DNA of 64,000 nucleotides from Candidatus Poribacteria bacterium (GCA_958295945.1 OY282386.1:2617864-2681863), one strand, 5' to 3'; shown: positions 17,413-26,723, counted from the first letter of the stretch. Notes: generated from the sequence alone by a model not told the origin. Program-made: numbers and translations.

Positions 17413-19218
17413 TTAATCATCCGTTGCAAGCATTGCTGTGAATGCTTCTTGCGGCACATCAACATTCCCGATCTGTTTGAGGCGTTTCTTACCTTCCTTC
17501 TGTCTTTCTAACAATTTCCGTTTTCTTGTAATATCACCACCGTAGCATTTTGCAGTCACATTTTTACGAAGCGGTCTGACCGACTCACGTGCTACAATCT
17601 TAGTCCCAATCGCAGCTTGGATCGGTATTTCAAACATTTGTCTCGGTATCAACTCTTTCAGTTTAGATACTAAACTCTTTCCACGGTCTTCTGCCATTTC
17701 GCGTGGTAATATAGTTGAGAGCGCATCAACAGGTTTTCCCATCAGAAGCACATCTAACTTTACCAGTTTCTCTGTTCTATATTCACCGATATCGTATTCA
17801 AGTGAAGCATATCCGCGAGTGAGCGATTTTAACTTCGGAAAAAAATCAACAAGCATTTCACTAAGCGGTAAATCATAGAGGAGTTGTACTCTGCTCACAT
17901 CCAATTGATTCATCCGCTTATATACACCCCGTCGTTTTTGACAAAGTTCCATCGCATTTCCGATATATTCCCGTGGAACGATTATATCAATACTGACATA
18001 CGGTTCTTCAATTCGTTCAATGTCCTGTGTTTCTGGCAGATGTGCGGGATTGTCCACTAACACATCATCACCAGATTTGAGAAAAACCCGATACATCACA
18101 CTGGGGGCAGTACGAACAAGCGAGAGTTCAAATTCTCGTTCAAGACGTTCATGGATGATTTCCATGTGGAGTAGACCTAAGAATCCGCATCGAAACCCGA
18201 ATCCAAGCGCAACAGAGGTTTCTGGTTCAAAGGTGAAAGAGGAATCATTGAGACGTAGTTTTTCCAGTGCTTCTCTGAGTGCCTGAAATTGGTTTGTATC
18301 TGCAGGATACAGACCACTAAATACAAGCGGTTTTATTTCTTGATAGCCTGGAAGTGGTACTTCGGTGGGATGCAGATGATGCGTGATTGTATCGCCAATT
18401 TTAGCATTGTCAATGTCGCGAATACCCGCAATAAGATACCCGACTGCACCTGTTTTAAGTTCGGAAGCGGGTTGCATCTGTGGCGTAAAAATACCCACTT
18501 CTTCAACTTCATAAGACCTTTTAGTCTGCATGAGTTGAATCTTATCACCCGGTGCAATGCTACCATCAAAGATGCGAGTGTAAATAATTACACCACGATA
18601 GTTATTGTAAATGGAATCCAGCACAAGTGCTTTTAATGAGGCTGCAGAGTCCCCAACAGGTGCGGGTATTCGCTTGACAACTGCTTCTAAAATAGCGGGG
18701 ATGCCTGTTCCGGCTTTCGCACTGACAAGAAGGGCATCCGCCGCGGGTATACCAATGACCTCTTCAATCTGTCTTCTGACTTCATCAGGTTGGGCAGCGG
18801 GGAGGTCAATTTTGTTAATTACAGGGATAATTTCCAGTTCATTTTCTACAGCAAGATAGGCGTTTGCCAAGGTTTGCGCTTCAACGCCTTGTGCCGCATC
18901 AACAATAAGGATAGCACCTTCACACGCCGCAAGACTTCGGGACACCTCATAAGTAAAATCTACATGTCCTGGCGTATCAATCAGATTGAGTTCATAGACA
19001 TTTTCATCCTCAGCACGATAATGGAGTTTGACTGCGGTAGCCTTTATAGTGATACCGCGTTCCCGTTCCAAATCCATTAAATCCAGCACTTGTTCCCGCA
19101 TCTCTCTTTCAGCAAGTGTGTTTGTCCGCTCTAAGAGACGATCACTTAATGTGCTTTTGCCGTGGTCAATGTGTCCTAAAATACAGAAATTGCGAATATT
19201 GTGAAGTGTAGCTGACAT
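17413..19218 (-). CDS. lepA: Elongation factor 4
   Basis: A 601-residue ribosome-binding GTPase that back-translocates stalled ribosomes. G1 is GHIDHGKST, the switch region is [11 protein letters not shown]3 is DTPGHVDF and G4 is NKID. EF-G-like domains follow, and the special LepA C-terminal domain ends with [20 protein letters not shown] and VDVPQEAF. Full length for the family. It is upstream of the beta-helix genes on the same strand. The 580 bases upstream of its start are full of short repeats. Confidence 0.95.
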   Translation of the reverse strand: MSATLHNIRNFCILGHIDHGKSTLSDRLLERTNTLAEREMREQVLDLMDLERERGITIKATAVKLHYRAEDENVYELNLIDTPGHVDFTYEVSRSLAACEGAILIVDAAQGVEAQTLANAYLAVENELEIIPVINKIDLPAAQPDEVRRQIEEVIGIPAADALLVSAKAGTGIPAILEAVVKRIPAPVGDSAASLKALVLDSIYNNYRGVIIYTRIFDGSIAPGDKIQLMQTKRSYEVEEVGIFTPQMQPASELKTGAVGYLIAGIRDIDNAKIGDTITHHLHPTEVPLPGYQEIKPLVFSGLYPADTNQFQALREALEKLRLNDSSFTFEPETSVALGFGFRCGFLGLLHMEIIHERLEREFELSLVRTAPSVMYRVFLKSGDDVLVDNPAHLPETQDIERIEEPYVSIDIIVPREYIGNAMELCQKRRGVYKRMNQLDVSRVQLLYDLPLSEMLVDFFPKLKSLTRGYASLEYDIGEYRTEKLVKLDVLLMGKPVDALSTILPREMAEDRGKSLVSKLKELIPRQMFEIPIQAAIGTKIVARESVRPLRKNVTAKCYGGDITRKRKLLERQKEGKKRLKQIGNVDVPQEAFTAMLATDD

Positions 19219-19280
19219 GATATAAATAGTATACTACATTTCATGTCAATTTTCCATAAAAATGATGCCTTAATATCCTT

Positions 19281-19388
19281 ATTATAGTGGATTTTGAAAT
19301 TACTTGAACACTCAGCATCGGCGAGGTTAGGAAACATCGCCTACCGTGGGACGAAAGTGTCAACTTATATTTATAATTCACTATAATT
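19281..19388. repeat. MITE-like short repeat, copy 1
   Basis: A 108-base unit bounded by near-perfect inverted ends ATTATAGTGGATT and AATTCACTATAAT. Its centre carries the palindrome CGGCGAGGTTAGGAAAC with CATCGCC. Two more copies follow within 370 bases (19597-19652 partial, 19650-19753). No coding capacity. Confidence 0.7.
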
Positions 19389-19596
19389 TTTACTTGTTTT
19401 TTTAGTTTTTTCTGCATAGTGTTCTCGTTATTGTTATAATGTGGGTTTATGACGGTATTTTGTCTTGACTGAATTTTGAAAAAACAAGTAAATAGGGTAT
19501 TTTTTTTCATTAATTGTTCATTTTTTGGACAGTTCTTGGTACTGTTTTGCAGTGTGTCTCTGTTCTATTTTACAGTTCGTGATATTCTATTCCTCG

Positions 19597-19652
19597 CTTC
19601 ATCGGCGAGGTTAGGAAACCTCGCCTACCGTGGGACGAAAGTGTCAACTTAT
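19597..19652. repeat. MITE-like short repeat, partial copy 2
   Basis: A truncated copy that begins at the central CATCGGCGAGGTTAGG palindrome and runs through CCGTGGGACGAAAGTGTC to ACTTATA. It lacks the left inverted end and abuts copy 3, as if copy 3 inserted into or beside it. Confidence 0.7.
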
Positions 19653-19753
19653 AGTAGATTTTGAAATTACTTGAACACTCAGCATCGGCGAGGTTAGGAA
19701 ACCTCGCCTACCGTGGGGCGAAAGTGTCAACTTATATTTATAATTCACTATAA
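19650..19753. repeat. MITE-like short repeat, copy 3
   Basis: A full-length unit nearly identical to copy 1, with inverted ends TATAGTAGATT and AATTCACTATA and a perfect central palindrome (GGCGAGGTT pairs with AACCTCGCC). With copies 1 and 2 it fills most of the gene-free 19219-19800 region. The remaining bases there are AT-rich without other structure that I can see. Confidence 0.7.
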
Positions 19754-19800
19754 CTTATTAACACGATAGAGGCACGAGAAAACGCACCTCAACCTTCCAT

Positions 19801-20403
19801 CTACAACAGTTTAACCTTTATATTCCGAAACCAAAGTTTTCCACCATGATCTTGAAGACCGATATGTCCTTTACGCGGAAAATCTTTGAGTGCAATACCG
19901 AATTTGTTCCTACTGCCATCAGGATTCTCATGAGGTGTATCCCACTCATCTAAATCTGCGCGGACAATTTCTTCACCGTTCATCTCAACGGCAACGAGGC
20001 TTCCATCACAAGTGATAATCATCTCATTCCATTCACCTGCAGGTTTGCATACGTTCCGAGTCGGTTCCAAAGCATCATAAAGTGCACCACAGCAGTGTTT
20101 CGTAGCAGGTTCTTTGCCGTGCGTGTCTAAAATCTGAATCTCAAGTCCTGTTTGCACTGGACGTTGCAAATCTGCCCAACGTATAAAAATACCACTATTC
20201 ACAGTCGGTTCACTCATATATTCCAATGACAAGACAAAGTTGTCAAATTGCTCTTCTGAATAGAGCATATTACCGCCTTTAACAGTGCAGAGAATAGCAC
20301 CGTCATCCACAGCCCATCCTTCTTCTTTACCAGTGGCACCCCAACCGTTTAGTGTTTCACCATCAAAGAGAGATATCCATCCATTAGTCTGTTTTGCTGC
20401 CAT
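19801..20403 (-). CDS. DUF1080 (3-keto-disaccharide hydrolase-like) protein
   Basis: A 200-residue single-domain protein of the DUF1080 family, a concanavalin-like beta sandwich common in Planctomycetes and Poribacteria and tied to sugar hydrolysis. Typical elements are ISLFDGETLNGWGATGKEE at the start, then NFVLSLEYMSEPTVNSGIFIR, GLEIQILDTHG, AGEWNEMIITCDG, and the C-terminal GHIGLQDHGGKLWFRNIKV. No signal peptide is present, so it is likely cytoplasmic unless the start lies elsewhere. It follows the phosphonoacetate-hydrolase-like gene by 32 bases, but a functional link is not evident. Confidence 0.85.
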   Translation of the reverse strand: MAAKQTNGWISLFDGETLNGWGATGKEEGWAVDDGAILCTVKGGNMLYSEEQFDNFVLSLEYMSEPTVNSGIFIRWADLQRPVQTGLEIQILDTHGKEPATKHCCGALYDALEPTRNVCKPAGEWNEMIITCDGSLVAVEMNGEEIVRADLDEWDTPHENPDGSRNKFGIALKDFPRKGHIGLQDHGGKLWFRNIKVKLL

Positions 20404-20435
20404 AGTTGTATTCCTTTTTCAAAGTATAATTAGTA

Positions 20436-21545
20436 TTAATGCAGACTTTCCAAAAAAAGCCTACCTACATCAAGGTTATATTCAAAATCTGATGCCGACC
20501 AAGGACTGTTATAGCCTATTATCGGCACATAACTTTCGTGACGCGAACCGTGTGAACGAACTGAAATCGGTTCGGATGTCACCTCCAATTCACCAAAAAC
20601 TGTCCCCTTGTCTGCCAATACAAAAACGTCACCAATCCTATCAGGATGAAGGTGAAATATACGCGCTGCGTCTTCAGCAGCATATACTTCCTCAATACCA
20701 GAGGTATCTAATAGGACCTGAACAGCAGCTTCTACGGCATCTCTGTTTTTTAGGAATATATACGCTGCACCGCCTAAATTGCCATGATGTGCAACATATC
20801 TATCCTTAATAATCGGAATAGCGTCTGCTGGGATTCCTTCTTGTGTTAGTATACGTCCGGGATCAAGTGCGACCAATTTGTCCAACATGCCATGATCAGC
20901 AGTGATGTATATTTCGCGTTCCGAGTCATCATCAACTATCTCACCGATAATGCGATCAAGTTCAGCCATGTGTTTCTGTGACATCTCTGCTTCAGGTGCA
21001 AACTTGTGCTGAACCCAATCCGTTGTTGAGCAATACACAACCTGCGGATCGTATTTCCGTAACGTATATTGAACTGCACGCAATAACCACCAGTTGATTT
21101 CAATAGAATAAATCGGTTCGGTAGGACCGATTGCATCAATATATTCAGACGGTGGTGCTTCCGCCGCAACAGCAATATCAGTTCCACCTTCTAACATCCG
21201 CAACAACTTCTGTTTTGTCACGAACAACGCAGTTTTATCGGCAAATTTAGTTGTTTTTGAAATCTCAAATAGTGTTGGTGTCAGCAAGAAACGGTTATCC
21301 TCAATAAATTCACCTATTCCTGTTTTTCTATCAACATAATAATTTGATGTAATGCCGTGTTTCTCAGGAAATGTACCTGTTGCAATACTCACATTATTGA
21401 CATTGGTCACTGATGGAATCACAGCATTTGCGTCCTGATAGAATCCTTCATCTGCTAATTTTCGGATATTCGGGATGTCGCTTGCGGCCAAGTAATCATG
21501 GCTTCCAGCGTCAATACAGAGTATTAAGATTTTCCGTCTTTTCAC
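20436..21545 (-). CDS. Alkaline phosphatase superfamily hydrolase, phosphonoacetate hydrolase-like
   Basis: A 369-residue metal-dependent hydrolase. Asp12 in ILCIDAGSHDY and the likely nucleophile Thr47 in IPSVTNVNNVSIATG match the phosphonoacetate hydrolase pattern, where a Thr-Asn pair replaces the usual Ser or Thr context. The two-zinc site continues with STTDWVQHKF, YITADHGM and VAHHGNLGG. Phosphonoacetate hydrolase splits phosphonoacetate into acetate and phosphate. The next gene downstream on the map (21640) encodes an alcohol dehydrogenase of the type proposed for phosphonate catabolism, which supports this reading. A nucleotide pyrophosphatase cannot be excluded. Confidence 0.7.
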   Translation of the reverse strand: MKRRKILILCIDAGSHDYLAASDIPNIRKLADEGFYQDANAVIPSVTNVNNVSIATGTFPEKHGITSNYYVDRKTGIGEFIEDNRFLLTPTLFEISKTTKFADKTALFVTKQKLLRMLEGGTDIAVAAEAPPSEYIDAIGPTEPIYSIEINWWLLRAVQYTLRKYDPQVVYCSTTDWVQHKFAPEAEMSQKHMAELDRIIGEIVDDDSEREIYITADHGMLDKLVALDPGRILTQEGIPADAIPIIKDRYVAHHGNLGGAAYIFLKNRDAVEAAVQVLLDTSGIEEVYAAEDAARIFHLHPDRIGDVFVLADKGTVFGELEVTSEPISVRSHGSRHESYVPIIGYNSPWSASDFEYNLDVGRLFLESLH

Positions 21546-21639
21546 ATTTTTATACGCTTTACCAATCCAAATTTGTAACGACGATTATAGCACATATTGG
21601 TTAAATCTACTAATTTTTTAAATAGATATAACCAAAGTA

Positions 21640-22737
21640 TTAAGGTTTAATCGCAACACGAATTGTGTCTTGTCTAAACGATGCCTCAAAGGCACTATCA
21701 ATTTTTGATAGCGGATATGTTGCACCAATCAATTCTGCAAACGGATAACGTATCCGACTGTTTTCTACGAAACTTAAGGCAGATTTCAGCACATGAGGAT
21801 GATAGTTGTGAACACCTTGGAGACTGATACATTTTGTAACCAGTTGGTGTAAATTCAGAGGCACATTTTCCAAAGGATAAACATATCCCAATGTCACACA
21901 TCTACCACCCACCGTTAACCACTCAGTCAGATTCGGAATGGCGGGCGGTGCACCACTCACTTCAACACCAAGATCTATGCCATGACCGTGCGTTACATCT
22001 TTCAAGATACGATCAATTTCCTCAGTAGATGTTGTATCAGCGTTAAAGGTGTGTGTTGCCCCAAACTGTTTAGCAATCTGTAAACGGGTTTCATTCTTGT
22101 CTACAATAACAATAATGCTATAGCCATGTTCTCGTAGAAAACATGCAGCATAGAGACCTAACATACCAGCACCGTGGATAACAGCAGTTTCACCGGAGCG
22201 AGTTCCTATTTGCTGTAAACCGTTTACTACAGTTGACAGCGCACAATTTATCGGGACTGCTTCTGCATCGGTTATTGAATCTGGAATATGATAAATAGTT
22301 GTTTCTTTTCGTAGTTTCATGTGCGTTGCAAAACCACCTGTTAGAACATTATCTCCCACTCCTTGAGCATGTCCGTATTTGAACATTGTCATACATTTCT
22401 GTGGAAGGCTCTTGTTTTCACAAAAATGGCATTCACCACATGAAGTAGTCAGACTCCAGACAATTCTGTCTCCAATCCGTAATGGTTTTTCATCAGTAGA
22501 ACAAACATCTGTATGTGCGGCGACAGTCCCAATGGCTTCATGTCCAAGTACACAAGGCACTTCTGCACTGCGTCTCCCGGATACAGTATGAAGATCAGAA
22601 CCGCAAATTGTGGATAATAACACCCTTACCAAGACTGTGTTTACTGAAGATGAAATAGGTACATCACAAAACTCAAAAGGCAGATCAACACCCTTAAATA
22701 GTGCAACTTGTGCAACTTCGTCAGTATTTGCTAACAT
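21640..22737 (-). CDS. Zinc-dependent alcohol dehydrogenase, phosphonate-catabolism type
   Basis: A 365-residue medium-chain dehydrogenase. The catalytic zinc site includes Cys in STICGSDLHTVSGRR and GHEAIG. The structural zinc lobe has the four cysteines of CGECHFCENKSLPQKC. The Rossmann fold is at VIHGAGMLGLYAACF. The combination CGSDLHTVSGRR, LPQKCMTMFKYGHA and AGMLGLYA resembles the dehydrogenase family proposed to act in phosphonate catabolism. The ATG at 22737 is preferred; an upstream start at 22803 would overlap the divergent argB promoter region. It is divergent from argB and same-strand with the phosphonoacetate-hydrolase-like gene. Confidence 0.78.
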   Translation of the reverse strand: MLANTDEVAQVALFKGVDLPFEFCDVPISSSVNTVLVRVLLSTICGSDLHTVSGRRSAEVPCVLGHEAIGTVAAHTDVCSTDEKPLRIGDRIVWSLTTSCGECHFCENKSLPQKCMTMFKYGHAQGVGDNVLTGGFATHMKLRKETTIYHIPDSITDAEAVPINCALSTVVNGLQQIGTRSGETAVIHGAGMLGLYAACFLREHGYSIIVIVDKNETRLQIAKQFGATHTFNADTTSTEEIDRILKDVTHGHGIDLGVEVSGAPPAIPNLTEWLTVGGRCVTLGYVYPLENVPLNLHQLVTKCISLQGVHNYHPHVLKSALSFVENSRIRYPFAELIGATYPLSKIDSAFEASFRQDTIRVAIKP

Positions 22738-22791
22738 AAACTCACTAATATAAATTGATAATTTAGTATTCAAAATTGTGCAACAATTCAC

Positions 22792-22820
22792 TTGCCTTGT
22801 CAAGCATTAATTCGTATAAT
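22792..22820 (+). promoter_or_regulatory. Candidate sigma-70-type promoter of argB
   Basis: TTGCCT at 22792-22797 and a perfect TATAAT at 22815-22820 are spaced 17 bases apart, 38 bases before the argB ATG. It lies in the 120-base divergent gap between the alcohol dehydrogenase and argB. Only sequence match; no start-site data. Confidence 0.45.
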
Positions 22821-22857
22821 AACTTCAAGAAGTACCACCGAAAGGATACACAGAAAT

Positions 22858-23736
22858 ATGATCAGAACTGCAGACGTGCTTATTGAAGCATTACCATATA
22901 TCCGTCGGTTTCACAATCGACGAATTGTTATAAAATATGGCGGTGCTGCGATGGAAGAGGATGCGCTTATAGATTCAGTGATGGAAGACATCGTCCTGAT
23001 GAAATATGTTGGTATGCGTCCGATTGTTGTGCATGGCGGTGGACCAAAAATCAGTGCCTGGATGGATAAGGCGGGGAAGGAAACCGAATTTATTCAAGGT
23101 CTACGCGTTACGGATGCCGAAACTGTTGAAATTGCAGAGATGGTGCTCGCGGGTTCAATTAACAAAGGTATCGTAGCAAAAATCAATCAACACGGTGGAC
23201 AGGCGATAGGAATTTGTGGGAAAGATGCCAATATGATTGTGGCTGAGAAACATACGCCTACCTTCATAGATGAAGATGGAAAGGAAACTGAAATAGACAT
23301 TGGTTTTGTCGGTAATGTCATAGGTGTCAATACGCAACCAATTATTACACTTGATGAGGCTGGATATATTCCAGTTATTGCCCCAAATGGGACAGGCGTT
23401 GATGGACAGACCTATAATATCAATGCGGATACAATGGCAGGGGAAATCGCTTCCGCGCTTCAAGCTGAAAAACTTATACTATTGACAGACATGATCGGTA
23501 TCTGTGAAAATGTTGAGGACATTACTACACTCATATCAACGATTCAAATGCGAGAAATAGAAACTTACATTAACGACGGTATCATTACAGGCGGTATGAT
23601 TCCGAAAATTGAGGCATGTGAGAGAGCACTCCTCGGTGGTGTAGCAAAAACACATGTAATAGATGGCAGAATACCGCATTCACTCCTCCTTGAGGTGCTC
23701 ACTGAAGGTGGTATCGGCACAGAAATAATCAGGTAA
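22858..23736 (+). CDS. argB: Acetylglutamate kinase
   Basis: A 292-residue kinase of arginine biosynthesis that phosphorylates N-acetylglutamate. The ATP-binding strand IVIKYGGAAM, the glycine-rich loop VVHGGGPKISAW, GLRVTDAETVE, and the C-terminal GGMIPKIEACERALLGGV are all present. AAGGA lies upstream of the ATG at 22858; the frame extends further upstream to 22792 but without similarity to the family. Other arg genes are absent from the window. A gene of unknown function follows after 15 bases. Confidence 0.94.
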   Translation: MIRTADVLIEALPYIRRFHNRRIVIKYGGAAMEEDALIDSVMEDIVLMKYVGMRPIVVHGGGPKISAWMDKAGKETEFIQGLRVTDAETVEIAEMVLAGSINKGIVAKINQHGGQAIGICGKDANMIVAEKHTPTFIDEDGKETEIDIGFVGNVIGVNTQPIITLDEAGYIPVIAPNGTGVDGQTYNINADTMAGEIASALQAEKLILLTDMIGICENVEDITTLISTIQMREIETYINDGIITGGMIPKIEACERALLGGVAKTHVIDGRIPHSLLLEVLTEGGIGTEIIR

Positions 23737-23751
23737 TGGACGACTACATCT

Positions 23752-24921
23752 ATGGAACAACGAAAGAAAATCGCAGCTATCATCACTACCTATTTTCCGA
23801 ATTCTCATGCTGACGTGATTGCTACAAAATACATGAAGGGTTATCCTACTGATAAAGGACATCTTGCACCGCGTGTAGATTTAGTATCCATTTATCTGGA
23901 CCAGATTGATTCTCGCGACTTATGTGTTGATTTAGCAGCAGAAAATAATGTACCGATCTATCCCAGTATCCGGCAAGCATTGACACTCGGTGAGAGTGAA
24001 CTTGCCGTTGATGGCGTACTTCTTATCGGTGAACATGGAGACTATCCACATAACGAATTTGAACAACACATGTATCCGCGCCGATATATGTTTGAGCAGA
24101 TATGTGGCGTATTTGCATCAAGTAGTCGGTCAGTTCCCGTTTTTTGTGATAAGCATCTGTCCTACAATTGGGATGATGCTAATTGGATGTTCGCACGGGC
24201 AAATGAACTCAACGTGCCATTCATGGCAGGATCATCGTTACCTGTATGTTGGCGGTCCCCCTTTTTGGAACACCCACTTGGGACACCTTTGGATGCTGCT
24301 ATAGCAATCGGTTACGGTGGTGTTGAGTCCTACGGTTTTCATGCATTGGAGACGTTACAGTGTATGATTGAACGACGGACAGGCGGGGAATCTGGTGTTG
24401 TATCTGTTCAATGTTTGGAGGGACAGGATGTGTGGGACGCAGCAGAATCTGGAGAATGGTCGCTTGATTTGGCTGAAGCAGCTTGTGCACAAATTAAGAA
24501 TAGACCTGATACATCTATCATTGAAGGATGTCCAATTCCTATACTATTTCTGATAGAACATCGTGATGGTTTTCGTTCTGCAGTGTTAATGTTAAACGGA
24601 TATGTAACAGATTTTGCTTATGCAGCACAACAGGGAGATGAGATTCTTGCTACAGAATTTTACTTACAGAACGACACACCTTATGCTCATTTTAGTTATC
24701 TGAGTCTAAATTTAGAAGAGATGTTCGTAACAGGAATTCCACAATATCCAGTAGAACGCACACTCTTAACGACTGGAATCCTTGATGCCATCATGCATTC
24801 ACGCGCAGAAGACTGTAAGAAACTTGACACACCACACTTAGCAGAACTGGCATATCAATCCTACCAAAACAACCTCATCCGACCAACTGCACCACGTCCA
24901 GAAGGTGCGACATTACAATAA
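23752..24921 (+). CDS. Conserved protein of unknown function with Rossmann-like N-terminus
   Basis: A 389-residue protein that I cannot place in a named family. The N-terminus RKKIAAIITTYFPNSHADVI begins a likely alpha/beta fold, with GVLLIGEHGDYPHNEFEQ and VPVFCDKHLSYNWDDANWM as conserved-looking blocks. Two His-containing segments (GEHGDYPHN, DKHLSYNW) could bind metal. FMAGSSLPVCWR follows. No signal peptide or membrane segment. It sits 15 bases after argB and 22 before a VOC protein, upstream of Gfo/Idh dehydrogenases, a context that suggests sugar or small-acid metabolism. This is inference only. Confidence 0.6.
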   Translation: MEQRKKIAAIITTYFPNSHADVIATKYMKGYPTDKGHLAPRVDLVSIYLDQIDSRDLCVDLAAENNVPIYPSIRQALTLGESELAVDGVLLIGEHGDYPHNEFEQHMYPRRYMFEQICGVFASSSRSVPVFCDKHLSYNWDDANWMFARANELNVPFMAGSSLPVCWRSPFLEHPLGTPLDAAIAIGYGGVESYGFHALETLQCMIERRTGGESGVVSVQCLEGQDVWDAAESGEWSLDLAEAACAQIKNRPDTSIIEGCPIPILFLIEHRDGFRSAVLMLNGYVTDFAYAAQQGDEILATEFYLQNDTPYAHFSYLSLNLEEMFVTGIPQYPVERTLLTTGILDAIMHSRAEDCKKLDTPHLAELAYQSYQNNLIRPTAPRPEGATLQ

Positions 24922-24943
24922 CGATCTCACGCAAGGAGGACTA

Positions 24944-25333
24944 ATGAACCCACATATTACTATAGTTACACTCGGTGTAGAAGACTTACAAAGAGCCATC
25001 AACTTTTACCAAAACGGGTTAGGTTTTCCAAGAATGGATGAATCAGAAGGCATCGCATTTTTTCAACTGGAAGGCATAATATTCGGACTGTATCCAAGAG
25101 ACAAACTGGCTGAAGATATAACTATCTCTGATGAAGGCTCGGGATTTCAAGGATTTACACTTGCACACAATGTAGGTTCGCCAGAGGAAGTAGACAAGAC
25201 CTTAGCAGAAGCTGTGGAAGCGGGAGCAGAACTTGTCAAACCCGGACAAAAGGTCTTTTGGGGTGGTTATTCCGGTTATTTCAAAGACCCTGATGGATTT
25301 TATTGGGAAGTCGCACACAACCCTTTTATGTAA
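24944..25333 (+). CDS. VOC (glyoxalase-like) family protein
   Basis: A 129-residue single VOC domain with paired beta-alpha-beta-beta-beta modules (ITIVTLGVEDLQRAINFYQ, then GYSGYFKDPDGFYWEVAHN). Members are metal-dependent isomerases, dioxygenases or antibiotic-binding proteins. The final Glu of DPDGFYWEV is the usual metal ligand, but the first-strand His/Glu is not clear, so catalysis is uncertain. AAGGAGG at 24933-24939 fixes the ATG at 24944. Confidence 0.85.
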   Translation: MNPHITIVTLGVEDLQRAINFYQNGLGFPRMDESEGIAFFQLEGIIFGLYPRDKLAEDITISDEGSGFQGFTLAHNVGSPEEVDKTLAEAVEAGAELVKPGQKVFWGGYSGYFKDPDGFYWEVAHNPFM

Positions 25334-25369
25334 CTATGGTGGAATATTCAAATCATTATACACTTACCT

Positions 25370-25403
25370 CCCGTGGTAGGCGAGGTTTCCTAACCTTGCC
25401 GAT
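25370..25403. repeat. Dispersed palindromic repeat related to the 19281 family
   Basis: CCCGTGGTAGGCGAGGTTTC and the following TAACCTTGCCGAT are the reverse complement of the central part of the repeats at 19281-19753, with one mismatch in the stem. It lies in the short gap between the VOC gene and the first dehydrogenase. Confidence 0.65.
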
Positions 25404-25466
25404 ACAAAATGTCCAAATATTTTTAGAATTCATAATAAGCAAATCAAATCAATTGGAGAATAGAAT

Positions 25467-26498
25467 ATGGAAAAAATAAGAATAGCTTTTATCGGTTGTG
25501 GTGGAATGTCATCTATATTGCAGCAGTGTATTCCGATGGTCCCTGAATTTGAATTTGTTGCTACATGCGATCTTGTTGAAGATAAAGCGAAATCAAACGC
25601 ACGAAGATTTGGTGCACTACGTCACTACGCTGATTACAATGAAATGTTCAAGAATGAAGACCTATATGCCGTCGCAGTTGTCGGTAGACCGGAGGACAAA
25701 CTTCATCGGGACATCGGCATTGAGTGTATGAAAAACGGATACCATATCTATACCGAGAAACCTCCAGCAACGACCGCTGCTGGTGCTAAGATGTTAGTTG
25801 ACGTGTCCAAAGAGACTGGCAAAACTGGTATGGTCGGCACAATGTGGCGGCATGCCCCTGCACATCAAATCGCAAAACGTCTGATTGACGAGGACGATTT
25901 CGGTTCTGCCTGCCAATATCATACACGGTATCTCGCACCAGGTCCACGAGTTAGCGAAGCAGGTTCTCCTTTCGCATGGCACTTCATGCTTGATCAAGTC
26001 ATACATCCTACAGATTGTATGCGATTCTTTATGGGACAAGTCAGTGAAGTATACGCTATTGGCGCAATTGATGCACCATCCAGTAATGTGTCAATATCTG
26101 TTAACCTAAAATATGAGAATGGTGGAATCGGCACAATGACACTCGGTACCGGTCCCGTCTTGGAAGCTATGGTTTTTATCAAAGGCACTAACAATCAAGC
26201 AATTCAGGTGTTTGAAACAATGAAACTAAAACGATATCGAGTCCCAACTTGGCTCGGAGCAGGTGGTGGTTATATTGATACTCCGACAGAAGAGTGGAAT
26301 ATAAATACTGCTTTTCACGGTATCAGTAGACCCGGGTACCTTGAAGAGATGCAACATTGGGCACAATCCTTAAAAGCAGGCACACAACCACACTCAAGCC
26401 TTGAAGATGCATATCAGAACATGCGCGTTTTGGAAGCCATAAGTCAAAGTGTAGAAACTGGAGAGAAAGTGCAAATCCTAAACTATAGTGAACATTGA
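25467..26498 (+). CDS. Gfo/Idh/MocA-family oxidoreductase, copy A
   Basis: A 343-residue NAD(P)-dependent dehydrogenase. The Rossmann start is IRIAFIGCGGMSSILQQC, with the acidic CDLVEDKA loop, and the family EKP motif appears in YTEKPPATTAAGAKM. Catalytic-region residues are in WHFMLDQVIHPTDCMRFF. Substrates of this family are sugars, inositols and related polyols. Bases 25587-26470 are almost identical to 26897-27780 in copy B, while the first 120 bases differ clearly. The ends also differ (VQILNYSEH here). The gene follows a repeat-bearing gap of 130 bases. Confidence 0.88.
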   Translation: MEKIRIAFIGCGGMSSILQQCIPMVPEFEFVATCDLVEDKAKSNARRFGALRHYADYNEMFKNEDLYAVAVVGRPEDKLHRDIGIECMKNGYHIYTEKPPATTAAGAKMLVDVSKETGKTGMVGTMWRHAPAHQIAKRLIDEDDFGSACQYHTRYLAPGPRVSEAGSPFAWHFMLDQVIHPTDCMRFFMGQVSEVYAIGAIDAPSSNVSISVNLKYENGGIGTMTLGTGPVLEAMVFIKGTNNQAIQVFETMKLKRYRVPTWLGAGGGYIDTPTEEWNINTAFHGISRPGYLEEMQHWAQSLKAGTQPHSSLEDAYQNMRVLEAISQSVETGEKVQILNYSEH

Positions 26499-26518
26499 AA
26501 ATAATAGGACAAAGTCCC

Positions 26519-26584
26519 TGTAGGAGCGATCTCTGAATCGCGATATAACTCAGTGATAATCGGGAATCGGAGTTCCCTCCTACA
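26519..26584. repeat. Hairpin repeat between the two dehydrogenases
   Basis: TGTAGGAG at 26519-26526 pairs with CTCCTACA at 26577-26584, with inner ATCTCTGAATCGCG and CGGGAATCGGAGTTCCC blocks. It is a short dispersed repeat of the TGTAGG type, also seen inside the elements at 55271 and 56140. Confidence 0.6.
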
Positions 26585-26634
26585 TCTCAAAATGTCCCAT
26601 TAATTCAAAAGTTTACTATAATCAAGATAATACA

Positions 26635-26723
26635 ATGAGACAAGTAGTCATTTCTCCAGATAAAGATGGTTTTTGAATTGATGAATACCCCAGTTGACTC
26701 GGATGTACGCCACAAGCAATAAC
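26635..26723 (+). pseudogene. Remnant of a HicB-like antitoxin gene
   Basis: An ATG at 26635 starts MRQVVISPDKDGF, then a TGA stands where HicB-like proteins have Trp, then IDEYPS, a second TGA, and LGCTPQAIT. The order matches the N-terminus of the HicB/UPF0150 fold (VVI-P-DG-W-V-E-PSLPGC). Two stops and loss of everything further downstream indicate a decayed fragment. No toxin remnant is seen beside it. Confidence 0.45.

Noticed and set aside
19281-19753. CRISPR array
   Set aside because: Units are about 105 bases, unevenly spaced, with inverted ends and no unique spacers or cas genes. They are MITE-like repeats.
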